Notes: a model not told the origin generated them from the letters alone. Positions 1 to 11,837 are shown, numbered from the stretch's first letter. The stretch: DNA of 64,000 nt from Krasilnikovozyma curviuscula (GCA_014825775.1 MVAQ01000009.1:124001-188000), one strand, 5' to 3'. Translations and numbers: made by a program.

Positions 1-164
1 GTAACTTTTTCTAGTTTGTACTCTCTTCCAATTAGGGCTTGTGTTTTTCTGACCGACCAGGGACGATCCTGAGGTTTCCAGCTGATGTTTCTATATCTTT
101 CCTTCTGTTTATCTTGATGCAAGATTGTATTTAAATGGTATAATGATTTTATTCTTTCAGCTAT

Positions 165-1038
165 TCACGCAGTCACGTGAGGACTCCTCAACCAGTTGAT
201 TGAACTGCGAAGCAAGTCAAGAAAAGCTTGTCAATGAACATAGTGGGCAAAGCACGCTTAGGCAAACACTTACACGTTCTCTAACGCATCGTCGAAATCA
301 CCAAACGCCGCGACCAACTTGTCGTCTTCACGAACTCTTTTCAGAGCATCAGCTGGGGATGTTGATGCAGATAAGGCGAAGTTGGTTGAAGAAGGGACTG
401 GAGACCAGGAAGGTCCGAAGTGAGGCTACCAACCAAAGGCTGTCAGCTTGCTATGAGATTTCATAACTGGGGGATGACTTACAACAAGAGGGTTTACTGA
501 ATGTGATGCTAGCTTTGAGTTGTCAAGCTGTGAGAAGGAAATGCTTGTATCAGCGATCTCAAATAGGAACGTTTTGACTGCAAGAAACCGAACTGACGAC
601 CACGGCGATAGGATTCGAGAACTGCTTGGCTAACGTCTGGCAGACTTTGACACCTGTTGCTGATAGAGAAACGTCTTTGACAGATTCCGAAGCTTGGTAG
701 AATCCCACTATCAGTAGTGATCGCTCTGCTGCATCTCCAATAACCTAGACGTAGACGATTCACAGTGAACCAAAATTCTTTTGAGTACTTCTACCATAAC
801 GAGTCGTAGTTACGCTTCTCCAAGCATAACAGGAACTCACAAGCTCTAAACCAATTTCCATCGACGGGCTGAGGTTCGTCCAATTGTGACATAGCGGGAC
901 AGCATCTTCAATCAGGACCTGGGAGCCGGAGATTGAACCTAGCAGGACACCATTGATGACTGATGACGGGTGTTTGGCTGCATGGAGCAGGATCTTAAGA
1001 TATCCAAGTGACGAGAGTGTGTATGTGTTCAACGACAT
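165..1038 (-). CDS. EMC8: ER membrane protein complex subunit 8/9 (EMC8)
   Basis: Subunit of the ER membrane complex, which inserts transmembrane segments into the ER membrane; EMC8/9 is its cytosolic MPN-fold subunit. Spliced by eye from five exons (841-1038, 598-744, 483-527, 274-425, 165-204), giving exactly 193 codons plus stop with every junction in phase. Family landmarks are clear: LKILLHAAKHP near the N-terminus, the internal GFYQASESVKD (metazoan form GYYQANERVKD), then a short VV-LDNSKL strand, and a C-terminal helix ending DALENVSINWL. The MPN metalloprotease motif is absent, as expected for this inactive family. The intron at 528-597 was chosen because it restores the LDNSKL strand. 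The gene is divergent from an RRM/RS protein, with only 114 bp between the start codons. Confidence 0.9.
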
Positions 1039-1152
1039 TTTTGAAAGACTGTGGTTAGATGTCAGTTCGTTTCGAGGCTGCTTTTGAGTTTCGACCAGAA
1101 CAATGTTCGCCTTTGTGAGCTAGCTTTCTCCGGTTCAACTTGAGAAAGAGCC

Positions 1153-3114
1153 ATGTCTTCGCCTTTCAAGAGCCAAGAGAGACCAAGGCAGACTGCTCTC
1201 GAAGTGCGGCATAGATCGAGCGTTAACGATTGGATTGTCGAGGGACGAACGCTAGTTTTGGGAAAGTAAGCACACAGCCCTTGCATCTCTATCAGTACCC
1301 TCTTCAAAGTGAGCTGAAGATCTCTTGTATGGTAGTATTAATCGAGAAGAACTATCAATGGGGCATCTTCTGAATCTCTTGTGGAAGTTTGCTCGAGTTG
1401 AACCGTGCGCCAACCAACTCGTGATCTGTAATCCAGTTCTGACAGCTCTTATGATTGATAGGATCAAAACCTTGACTTATCTTCTAAATGAAGATCGAAA
1501 TAACTTCTTCGTATTCCTGTTGTTCAAGTCAGCGAAGGAAACTGATGAAGCTCTAGCTGCTCTCGCCCGGTCGCCTTACCTTACCATAAACCAGAATGCT
1601 GGTCCCACAAAAATATGGGTTGATCGGGCAAACTCCAAAACTGCATATCAGTATTTAACTATAGCTGGATTTTTAGATGGAGGGCACCAGGCGAATTCGC
1701 AGCTTGACGGAACTACACCATCAACATCAGAGTTAGTGCTACCCTCTCCACGTCGGGTGACTACACCTTTCAACCTCAAAGTCTTCTCAACAATAGATCC
1801 CCAAGCTGAGATACCAAAGGAGGTGGTGATTGATAAAGGGAGATCAGTTACCATTGCTCAGTATGTTCCGACAACAACTGGGTTTTCAAATTCACTGATC
1901 AAGCCCTGTGGTTGTACCGGCATTTAACATTATTCCTAGTATCCCCTCGAGGTCCACCGAAGGCGACATTAGAAACCTTCTCAATGGCTGTGGTAAAATG
2001 TCAGTTTCTTACAGTTCCTTTACCTAAGCATCCTGGGTTGAAACTGACCATTTTTAAGATCAGTGTGCAGGTCACAATACATCCTTACAAACCTCCATCT
2101 CAAAAATTTGCTGTGGTAGTATTCAATAGACGACACGAAGCGAGGAAGTGCATCTTCACATTCAACGATCAAATCGCCAAATCTATCACGTCTGTTAATT
2201 GGAATGACATGCCTCACTATTGGTATCCTTGGTGGAATAATACCTTCAGGTTTCTTACTAGGCCTGCCCAGAGAAGTGGAGTTGGAGAAGGGTTCTGGGA
2301 TGAAGAGTTTAACACCGGCGGTGTGGTGCAGGACGGAGGTGATATTGTGATGAGACACGCTTCGCCTGGTGCTCCAACACATTGGAATGATTACAGAGGC
2401 AGGTCTCCTATCTGTTCTGTTGGTAGACCGCACCCTATCAGAAGCAGGAGCAGGAGCCCATACCGCGGCCGAACTCATAGCAGGCCAAGGAGCTGGGATC
2501 GACACGACTCAGGCCATGGTCCAAGGGAGACTTATTCTTCAAAACGGCGTCGAAGTGGAAGTGGGAATCGAAGTCTATCTCCAGTCCCACGAAGACCTCT
2601 TGAAGGGTCACCATCACCCCTTCATGTCCGGCAACCTACAGCAACTCAATCTTCGCATTCGGTCCCTCTCCTGCAGAGATTGTCTTTCAACCGGAATGAT
2701 TCAATAGTTACTTCGCCCACAACATCACTTAGGCTTGCAAGCCGAGTGACGCCTGACTCAATCCATCCCCGACCTCTCAAACGGCCAACTGTTTCTCCTT
2801 TGCCAGATTTAACATCAACAGCGACAGCGACAGAACCAATCATTGATACGGTAACAGATTTAGACAGGGTAATAAATGTCGACCCCGTTGCCCAAATAAA
2901 CCTCGAAATTAGCAGGCTGATCGAGGAGGCTTCAATGTGGAAATCCAAATACGGCGAATTACTGACTAAGAACTCAACTCTGGAAGCTCGCAATCAAGAA
3001 CTCAAGATTCTCCTAGAAGGATCTTTTGGTGATGAAACAGATGAGGGGAGACCTGGTAGTGTAATACTGGATCTGATGCGGCTCGTCGAGGAAGACATAT
3101 GGAATTTGGACTAG
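1153..3114 (+). CDS. Uncharacterised protein with RRM-like folds, RS-rich linker and C-terminal coiled coil
   Basis: No named family recognised. The start at 1153 lies in a good context and gives an N-terminal exon that runs into RTLVLGN, an RRM beta-1-like strand. A 69-nt intron (1266-1334) then joins it to INREELSMGHLL. A second RRM-like unit follows: SVTIAH is joined by an intron (about 1860-1939) to IPSRSTEGDIRNLLNGCG, and further on comes FAVVVFNRRHEARK. After about 2400 there is an arginine/serine-rich tract (RSRSRSPYRGRTHSRPRSW, then KRRRSGSGNRS). The C-terminus has a heptad-like helix (INLEISRLIEEASMWKSKYGELL..) and ends LVEEDIWNLD. RRM plus RS suggests a pre-mRNA splicing or export role, but that is inference. 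The splice near 1995-2075 is unresolved: the best in-frame choices need either a weak GTTTCT donor or a 22-nt intron. Confidence 0.6.
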
Positions 3115-3478
3115 TCGGGGCTTGAATGTCTATGAAAGGTCACTTCGTGTTGTAAATGGAGACTGTGAGAGAAATCTATAGTACATCGAATGGTTATGAT
3201 CTTTTAGTCTATGAAGTTATTCCAAGCGAGACTGTCAACTGCATATTTTCTCCGTGAGAGTATCCTTCGTGTTCCACTGGGACCAATTCTCTTTTATGAA
3301 GATGTCCCACAGTCTTCCAACCTGGTAAAATTACACGAAATCACGAAATAAGATGAGAGTTGGTGTCGTGTTGCGAATGTTGTAAAGCTCTGTTGCCATT
3401 GTTGAGCCATCTCTCTCCCAGCTTCTGGATTGAATTATTTTAGATCCAAGTTTTTTAATTATAGTGCCATCAGCTCCC
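3115..3478. other. Convergent 3' intergenic region
   Basis: Lies between the stop codons of the RRM/RS gene (plus) and LYC1 (minus). It presumably carries both 3' UTRs. I see no open frame, repeat or structured element in it. Confidence 0.6.
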
Positions 3479-4826
3479 TCAACACCAGGCGTACTTTTCA
3501 TTGAACAGCCATTCTGTGTTATCGAATCCCCGTTCAATGTCATACGTCGCCAGAGCCGCAAGATGGTCCTCCCTCTTGTTGACTTTGCCTCCTGGCCACA
3601 CCTTGTCACATCTGTCTCCCCAAACCTCGATTCGTTCACACCCTTCCCTTCTAGCAGCTTCTTGAACAACTGAAAAGGGAACAGGGTGCTGAACATAGAG
3701 AACGAGAAGCGTCAAGATTCCTGGTGGATTGTGTTCCTTTGAATATGTGTAAGAGAAGAATGGAGTATTTGGCGTCGGCGAATCTGGGGTGTCGGAAAGA
3801 CATCTGCCGTAGGTTCGCGTATTTCCAAGTTCAGTGAGGTTGTTTCTAACAGAGTGAACAGTAAGAAGGCCTCTGCGATGAGGTCGGTCGTCAGTGAAGT
3901 GGACGTAACAACGTCGGAGACATTTACTCACTGATCGGGAAGGAATGCAATGCGCGTCTTTGAGGAGTCTCCAAACTGACTCATTGAATTCTCCATATCT
4001 TTAGCCAGCTGATCCTCGAACTTTGTAACACCTTCGGTGTCCAGCCATACCCAATCATCGCGCTTTGAGACTTCTGCTGTCACCGGCAGCTCCCAAATCG
4101 AACCTATTGAGGTTGCAAGCAACCACCCTGGCTGAGCAAGCTCACCAGAACCTATGTAACATTTACTATAGAAGTTTCCTACATCGCTGTAGAGGACCTG
4201 TGTAACGGTAGTCAGTATGTCAAGCGAATGGGAACGTGGTGACGACTACTAACCGAAAAGGTACCATCGTTCGTACAGACTCCTTCTATCACAGGAGGTT
4301 CACCCCAGAGCTCCACAGGGAACTTAGGCATCTTTTCTGTGAGCCCGATGACACTGTGCAGCAGCGATAGCATATGGCGGGCCATCCCTCCCTTTCTATA
4401 CTGAGGCGGTGTAAAAACTGAAGCTATTCCATAACCAATAGTTTTTGTTGGGGTTTTTGAACCAGGTGCAAGCACAAGGACCTCTCTTCGGTAGGTTTCG
4501 CAGTGGGCAATCAGATCCGTTGAGGTCAAGTCATCTCGTCTAACCAGGGCCCTTATGAAGCACATATTTGAGTCTACAAGTACCAAGAAGAAGAGTGAGG
4601 TTGAAACATACCAAGTAGTAAGAAGGTTGTTGGCAGACCATTCACAGTTCTCCATAGCTTCATCTCTGGCAACGTATCTTTCCAAACTGAATCCATTCGG
4701 TTCACCCCATTGCGGCCATGTGTTTTTCCTACTCTGGAGCGTCTGCTTCTTGGAGGCCCGTATCAGAGTGAGAGAAGAGAGCGGAATAGCTCTTTCAAAC
4801 AGGGCAGACATGCTGTATCCTGGCAA
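3479..4826 (-). CDS. LYC1: LYC1-type N-acetyltransferase (GNAT family)
   Basis: Homologue of the fungal LYC1 family, named for the Yarrowia L-lysine N6-acetyltransferase of lysine catabolism. Four exons (4612-4826, 4254-4551, 3932-4197, 3479-3872) total 1,173 nt and encode 390 residues with all phases consistent. The GNAT acetyl-CoA region is visible as IGYGIASVFTPPQYRKGGMARHML, where the Q-Y-R-K-G-G-M-A segment matches the pyrophosphate-binding loop. It is followed by LYSDVGNFYSK and the LYC1 C-terminal domain ending in NEKYAWC. Intron 4552-4611 was extended past a nearer AG because the nearer one creates a stop. The start could also be the methionine five codons downstream. Substrate specificity in this organism is inferred from the family name only. 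The GYP8 gene lies upstream on the same strand, with 149 bp between. Confidence 0.85.
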
Positions 4827-4975
4827 GAGGTTGCTTGTCGAAATCGCGTTTGGACCTGCCCGACTTTTCGCCTAGCCTTGCTTTCGCTTACATCGGTGAA
4901 CCAATTTTCGACGTCAATGTTTGCCAGAGCTACAAGTACAAAGTTGACCTAGCAAATATTGTATCGGACTTTTCG

Positions 4976-7672
4976 TCATTTAGTACCTCCGCCTACACCT
5001 TCTCCAACGATGGCGCCCACTCCCAGCAAGCTCAGCCATTCCCTGGCACTAACACCTCCTCGATGCCCGCCACCGGAGCCAACAGGGGCTCTTCCCGTAT
5101 ACAAGGCAAAGGCCACAGCACCAAGTACAACAATGACCGCGATTCCAGTCGTGAAGGTGACCGTTGGATGGTGGGTTGCAGCCGACGTCCCAATGTGCCA
5201 GAGATGTCTCCTTTTCTTCGCATCTTTAGATGACAGCCATGATTCTTTGATTCCAGTTCCTCCAAATGCACCATTGCCTTCGTCGGTGTCTGACGGCGGG
5301 GGTTTAACGATCCACTCCATGTGACCGACGACAATTTCAGCTTCAGCCATCGACACCCTCGCATCAGCGTTGCTCCACTCATCTTCATATGTGAAAATGA
5401 CACTCTTTGGACCAAGGAGATCAGAGACTTTGATTGGAGATTTGAATGGTGGGAACCTTTGATAGAGTGTTTGAGCGTTGACGAGGATAGGGGAGAGAGG
5501 AAGTTGCTTGGGAGGAGTCGGACATGGTGAGGATAGGGATACAGATGTTATCGGTGTCGGAGGAACTGGGGGAGATAAATTGGGAAGGAAAATCGGCAAT
5601 TGAGATAGTGTTGAGTGAAGAAGACCGGGATCATCTTCTAGAGCTTCACGCAGGGCTTCAATTTCAGATTTCTTGTCCATGATGATCTAAAGGAACGGTT
5701 GTGATTAGAACAAGCTATTAAAGTCATATAGGCGGGAAATCTTACAGCCACACTGATATAGACTCCCATCACAGGGTTGTGGGACAAGATGAAATCGAAG
5801 AGGAGCTGGATGATGGGAAAGGAATCCACATCGTGCGAGAATAGTGTCAACAACCAGGAGAGGGTGAAGAATGGAAGAGGTGTGGCACTGTGAACCATTT
5901 CAGACAGATCAGGGTCTACCGCGGTGAGGACTCTGGTTATGGTTCTATTATCCAAAAAGAACGTCGTTAGGCCGGAGAAGAACAGAGCGCAAATGCCATC
6001 GTCAACGGTACCTTAACAACGCCATAACAGGCTCGAGACCAGTACTCATTCCATCTCGTATTCTAAACAAGGACAGTCTCTCCACGCATCCAACTACTTG
6101 GAATAGCTCCTCATCCCAGCATTCCTCCGCAGCTTGAATCCCATCTGCGCCCAGCAGCAACACTTCGACAGGCAAGAATGTCAACAGCATGACAGAAACA
6201 ATGTCATGATATCCCTGGAAATACCTCAAGGCTGGATGTTTACGGAAAACGGTAACGATGAGGGCGTGGAGAACGCGCTGGAGTTGGAGCCGGCTCGATT
6301 TGGAGGTTCGCGGCGGATAGGAAACGAATGACCGCCGAGTGTCTAGCCGAATCTGTGATTCATCCTGATGCGTCTCTGACCCGATGATTGGAGTTGATGT
6401 CGGTGTTGGAGTAGACGTTGGAGATGCGCTCATGAAGATTGACAGCCATTTCTGCTCTTCAAGTTCTTCTTGACTCTGGTGATCACGGCTAGTAGCTGAA
6501 GTTGACGAATTTCTTGAATATGGATGTGTGACGCTTTCAGGTGGTTCAGAAGGGGGGAGTGAGATTAGAGACGCCTGAAGCCATGCGCTATTCTCTGCGC
6601 TAGTGCCGTTGTCTGTCGATATCATTGAATTCGACCATTCTTCACCATCAACTTCTTGATAGCAAGATTGGGGGTCAGATTCCGACTCTGACCCGGACTC
6701 TCTCGTTGTGCTGATGGTGGATGACGGCAGGGGTTCAAAGGACGACAAAGGTTGCCGCGATGGAGATGATGACGGGAGAGAAAGCAGTGAACTCGATGGT
6801 GAAGGAAATGAATAAGATTCTCGATCACATTGACCCTGCTGAGATGGTAACAGCGGATCAGACGATGCGGTGGTGAAGGTAGAGGGATTTTGATAGCTTG
6901 GTGAGGTGTCATCGTGCCGTGCAGGACTCCTACTCCTCTCCCCGTATTGACCGGCCAAAGGTGTTAAACTCCTTCTCCTTCTCTTCTTCTCAGCAGGACC
7001 TGGAGATGAAGGTGATCTCCCTCGCCGAAACTCCTCTCCTGATACACCAGATGACGAGTCCCATTGTCCGTCCAGCCACGACCCATCCATGACCTCGACG
7101 GTTGGCTTTGACGTCTCTGAGAGTTCTGTTCGTACTGAAGATGACGCTAGTGACGATATAGAGTTAAAGTTGGACCCAGATGAAGATGACGAGGATAGCA
7201 CAGGGATTTCTTCGTGCTCAATCGATAAATCATGGGGTAAAGATGGCGGTGGAGAAGAAATTGAGTCTGCTATTGGTATTGCTGAAGTTGAAGTTGAAGC
7301 TTCATAAGGTGCAGAATGTTCATACGCTGGAGGTGGTTCATAGTGAGGCTGCTGTAACATGAAGCACCTTCGACAGAGGAAAAGAACAATGAGACCGCTT
7401 TCTGCGATGTCCCCTTCACTCCTGAATGAAAGCGCTCACCAGACTTTCCTCCTTAGAGAGTCTCTTTCTCTGAAAGGGACAGCGTTCTTACTGTTGACCT
7501 TCGTCGACTTGGGCTTCTTCCCGATCCCATTCGGTATCACCACTACCTCGTTCTCCCACTCGAGTTCAGGATTGGAAAACCCTCCAGGTTGGGCGGAGAG
7601 GTGTCGAAGGTACTGTAGGTCTTGTGTTTTCAAGGCGTCGAGGATGCGTTCCTGATGCGATTGGGCGGTCAT
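4976..7672 (-). CDS. GYP8: TBC-domain Rab GTPase-activating protein, TBC1D20/Gyp8 type
   Basis: Predicted GAP for Rab1/Ypt1-class GTPases at the ER-Golgi interface. The N-terminal exon has ILDALKTQDLQYLRHLSAQPGGFSN, the typical TBC1D20 opening, then RRKVW. A long low-complexity Ser/Pro-rich insertion of about 300 residues follows. The TBC catalytic core then carries both fingers: I-R-L-D-T-R-R (arginine finger IxxDxxR) and Y-F-Q-G (glutamine finger YxQG). WLLTLFSHDVDSFPIIQLLFDF follows, as in the family. Near the C-terminus a hydrophobic stretch (TGIAVIVVLGAVAFALY) is the tail-anchor-like membrane segment known for TBC1D20. Introns fall near 7360-7435, 5950-6015 and 5687-5745. In the first, a GAAG acceptor is needed to restore Trp in RRKVW. 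The large insertion is much longer than in animal homologues. Confidence 0.85.
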
Positions 7673-7992
7673 GGAGGGCTTCAGGCTGGACCGGGGTAAG
7701 GTTGGCGCAAAAGTGCTGCTTCAGGGAGGTTGATCGTTCGCGTTTCGTTCGCAGAGACGATTTTGGAAATATTTTGCTTGTCCACCTAACGACATTCATC
7801 TAATCCTCCTGAATTTCTAGGTGAGAACCGCTTGAACTTGCCTCTTATGAATCTATGTATATATCCCCATACACTGTGCTGACTTACTCGCTTGTTTACC
7901 CTGTATAGCAATCTTCGAACCTAAACGCGGAACAGGAGCGGCTTCGACACGAACTTGGTCCAGTCCAACGCCAACTAGAGCTCTCTTCTACG
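7673..7992. promoter_or_regulatory. Divergent promoter region with a probable 5' UTR intron
   Basis: Separates the divergent start codons of the Rab-GAP (minus) and the fucosyltransferase-like gene (plus). On the plus strand, GTGAGA at 7821 and a pyrimidine-rich acceptor ending TATAG at 7908, with a CTGACTT branch-like site, look like an 88-nt intron in the 5' UTR of the plus gene. No clear TATA box seen. Confidence 0.45.
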
Positions 7993-10572
7993 ATGCCAGG
8001 ACGATACGAAGGACTCCCAGGAGCGGGTCCACCTACCAAATCGTTGCCTCAGAAGGTGGTGATGCTCATGCGAAGGAAGCCTCTGCTGTCGGTTTCACTT
8101 TCTCTCTGCACCCTCATAACCGTCTATATCTCGCTCTCTGGAAGTAGTAATGCCGTACCCAATCTACCCGGTCCCTTCTCACCGACATGGTATACCAACA
8201 AAGACCAAAGTAGCGAGTATGGCTCAGCGAGGGAGCGGATGAGGTGTGAAGCGCTGTGGAGAGAGGATGGCAGGATAGTGAATGGCATGGAAAACCCCCT
8301 GACAGGTGAACCTCCGGTGAAGAGTGGGCCACTTGTTCATGGTGGGCTCACAAGTTCTGGAGACAGTCAAGCGACGGGAGGATTCAGCACGGAAGCTGAA
8401 ATTGCCAAAGGGCGGAGCAAGCTTGAGGTCCTTGAAGAGATGGTTTCCAAAACCCAAGGTTTCTACGTGCGAGACTACTCACTGTAGGTTTTCTAATCTC
8501 CAGCTTTGGAAAGGCAAGACTGACAGATCCTCTCTACAGCTGGCTCGGTTGGAACAACATCAGATATATTATTGAAGCCTCCCTGCTGCATGCGGAACTC
8601 ACTAATAGGGTGCTTGTCGTACCAAGCGTGGTCTATGCTCGAGCGTGTGATTTCGAACCCCAAACTTGTCAAGCTTTCGCTAAGATGGTCAACCGGGGTG
8701 ATGCTTTGGAAAGTGACGAGTGGCGACATGATCCGATAGAAAAGCAATGGGCTTGGTTGATCCCTATCGAGGTGCGTTGTTGAACTTTTCCTGTCGAACT
8801 TTTCCTATCCCAACTTGCTTAAATTGATCGCTCCCTATATTGTTCCTTCAGTTAATGATCGACTTGCCCGCCATCAGAAGACACCGACCCGTAATCACCC
8901 TCGCAGACTACTTCTTGCTCAAAGGCTTGGACCCAAAGATTGAGACTGCTAAAGGAAACTGGGACAGACTCAACTATATGCCTGAAGGAACGACGTTCCA
9001 TATGATTCCCAACAGAGACTACGACACCGACATCTCGAGAGTCAATAAGATGCCCGCTGGCATGACACAGCTTTCGATCTCCGAAGAGGCCAAGAACTCG
9101 CCTTTAGGAAGGAGAATCAGAGAAATCATGGAAGGAAAGGCCACTGAGGATTGGATGACGATCGTTGATCAAGTTGGAAATGGTGAATCCGACGCTGAGC
9201 TGGAGAAGAAGTTACTCGAGGTTGGCTGTATTACCTTGCATACCTGGCAAGGATCGTGAGTCCTTTCTCCCTGCGTCATGCTTTTTTTTCTACACAACGA
9301 ACCAACTGATCCGATACCCTGTTTAGCCACGGAATGGAGTACGTCCGAACAGTCACAGATCCCATCAAACAAGTTTCCATGGTCGAGAAGACGAAGGGAT
9401 TCTGGGATGACTACAAGGACATCGATGCTGAGGTAACTATATCCTCTTTAATTGCTCTCATAATGCTGTAGAAGAGGACTGACCAATTGCATGCCGTACT
9501 TGAAGGTCCTTCTCCTTGAAGGTCAGATATTACTCCCTTTAGCTCTACCTAGCGCATTAGCTTTTTCTAACATCTCCACCCTGGCTTTTGCCATTTACAG
9601 GTGAAACCCATTACTGGAGAAAGCCAGGCTCTGTCCGTTTCACCACCATTCAAGCTCAAACCGATTTTGCGCGCATGGTCTTGTACGACATCATGGGTCC
9701 AGCCTTCCTGAACAAGCTCGCCCACAAACTGGACTTGAAGATGAGAGAGAAAGTTGGAGGTCGTATGTGGATGGGTGCGCATATGAGGCGAGGTGATTTC
9801 GTCCACCACGAGTGGGTCATGAACTCTGATGCTTACGCTCACTTCGAGAGGATCAAAAAATATATGGGTGAAGGAAGAAAGTGAGTGGTAGCTTCTATCT
9901 GTTCTTCTGTCATAGTTCGTGAAGCTAAAGACGCCTGGTGCTTTTTCTTTCACCTCAGGGTTCTCCAAAAGATTCACAACGCAAAGGACATGCAAGTGTA
10001 CCCCGTGCCATCAGCATCAATCGCCTCTGATTTTGAGCGTGGGGTACCTCTCCCAGACGACCCGTGAGCCTGATTTCGCTCTTAAAGCTTCATCGTATCT
10101 AAAACTGATCAATCTTCTTCCTCCTCGATGCTTAGATTCTACATTGCTACCGACGAACGAAACGCTACTCAAATCGCTTACATGAAGGGACATGGCGCTG
10201 TGTTTTTGAATGATCTGCTTAGTGCCGATGACCGTAGAGAGGCAGGCTGGCCATTGGTGTACACTGATGTGTTGGGCATTTTGGAGCAGACGATACTGTC
10301 GAAATCAAGTTATTTCTATGGTAAGTCAAACTTTTACATAACACGATCAAGCCTGGTCAGTTGGATTTATTTCCTTTTCTCTTGTCACTGCGTTATTTTA
10401 GGACATGCGTTGTCCAGTGTAGCAGGAGGAACCTTGAACTACCGTGCTGCGAACGGTAAAGATCCTGTCAGTCTTGTTATTCTTCTCTCGACGTCTAGCT
10501 GAGCTCCTGAACTTACCACCATGAATTTCTATGATCTTTCTAACCCTACAGAGGACCGCTTTGATTGACTAG
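7993..10572 (+). CDS. O-fucosyltransferase-like type II membrane glycosyltransferase
   Basis: A short cytosolic N-terminus and one hydrophobic segment (PLLSVSLSLCTLITVYISLS) predict a Golgi or ER type II membrane protein. The lumenal part contains the peptide-O-fucosyltransferase-type donor motif H-M-R-R-G-D-F in MWMGAHMRRGDFVHHEW, preceded by LEGETHYWRKPG and followed by RFYIATDERN and a C-terminal SSVAGGTLNYRAANGKDP. These are hallmarks of the GDP-fucose protein O-fucosyltransferase superfamily (motif HxRRxDF). About ten exons; the last one (10552-10572) adds RTALID before the stop. One exon is only 16 nt (9506-9521), reading VLLLEG across its junctions, with good splice sites on both sides. 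Substrate is unknown. Basidiomycete yeasts are not known for abundant fucosylation, so another donor sugar or acceptor is possible. Confidence 0.8.
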
Positions 10573-10757
10573 TTAGCATTTTTTGATCTGCAGCATTGAT
10601 TTTGAGGGATATCATATCTTCCTGAGCAAGAGCATTCTCTGAGTACTCCTCAGACAGTTCACAGGGATCTTTCATCATGGTTATATGTATCATCATAACA
10701 TGGGATAATGCAACATCATATAGGATACGAGAGTAAGAAGAGAAAGAGCTAAGTCCA

Positions 10758-11837
10758 CTACGCCGAAATCGCCACGGGTGCAGCAACATCTTCCTTTTTT
10801 TCCTCTTCAGCAGCAGCAGGAACCTCTTCTGTCGATGACTCTTTTGGCTCGGGTTGCGCAACAGCAGCAAGCGGTGCCGGGGCTGCCGGAATAACATCCT
10901 CGCCATCCCCCCCATTCACCATGTCTCCGTCATACAGTACGTCAGACTCAGTCGTCGTCGCTGGTGGCTCTGATGAGTCATCCCTAGTAAACCACCGAAG
11001 CATTGTCATGAACGAGGTCCAACGAGAAGCAGAAGGAAAGAACGCCTTCGCCACGATAGCCACGCGCACAAACGGACGCGCTCTGGGACATTTTCAAGAC
11101 TCACCATTTGTTGCTGAACCTAGTGACTCTTGGCTTCTCCACCAATACATTTCTGATCAGCTTGTCCAGCACAATCTCCGCTGGAGGGTTTTCTCTCATC
11201 TCCTCCTCCTCGTATTCCGTATTAACGTAGTATCCAACTCGAACAAACTCTTTGTCGTTGTATGATGCAGTCAAGATGATGACAGTAAGACCGAGGATAT
11301 CTGAGGATGGCAAGAGGTGGGCTGATGGTGCTGATGCTGTGAATTCGAACGAGTTGATACCCACTGGGACTGGGCCAACCTGGTAAAAGAAAATGGCAGC
11401 GGCGAGTCAGCTCAGCAAATGTCTCGTTCTAGCTCCAGAAACCGAGTGAATGACGCACCATACAGCTGTCCAGCTCTTGGTCGTACTTTTCACTCTCAGC
11501 AGAGCCAACATAGATTAGTTTCCATTCGAGATCTGGGGCGATTAATGAATCAGTCTCAACGCGTCCTACCTGCTGCTAAATAAGGAGAAAGCAGCATACC
11601 TTCTTTCAAAGGAGCAATACATTCGAACTGGATCTTGAAGTTATAAGAATCAGAGAACTTGGCTGGGTTGTTGGTGACTAAAAGGAAATGAAGAGGGTCG
11701 TCAGGTCTGAGAATGAAGGCAGCAGAGGAGAAGATGAATTTACTTTCAATGTTCCTGATGTTCACGATCTGCACGCAGAAGATGGTGTATCAGTAGCTGA
11801 GATGATCATTGCCCCGCAACTTCTTACTCACAGACAT
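10758..11837 (-). CDS. ASF1: Histone H3-H4 chaperone ASF1
   Basis: Carries H3-H4 dimers to CAF-1 and HIR during nucleosome assembly. The conserved immunoglobulin-like core is nearly textbook: [57 protein letters not shown], then [13 protein letters not shown] and [15 protein letters not shown]-terminal acidic/alanine-rich tail of about 70 residues (ending [16 protein letters not shown]) is typical of fungal ASF1. The first coding exon holds just ATGTCT (11832-11837); the remaining four introns were placed by restoring the conserved core. Convergent with the fucosyltransferase-like gene, 185 bp between stops. Confidence 0.95.

Noticed and set aside
200..466. Open frame on plus strand of 88 codons near the window start
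   Set aside because: It overlaps the last exons of EMC8 on minus, whose spliced sequence matches a conserved family; the plus frame shows no domain.
1061..1117. An upstream ATG at 1060 as start of the RRM/RS gene
   Set aside because: It needs a non-preferred acceptor to connect, while ATG 1153 opens the same exon directly.
4835..5324. Plus-strand frames between LYC1 and the Rab-GAP gene
   Set aside because: They overlap the Rab-GAP last exon and show no family; shadows of its proline-rich codons.
6134..7362. Several plus-strand frames opposite the Rab-GAP insertion
   Set aside because: Low-complexity antisense shadows without splice or domain support.
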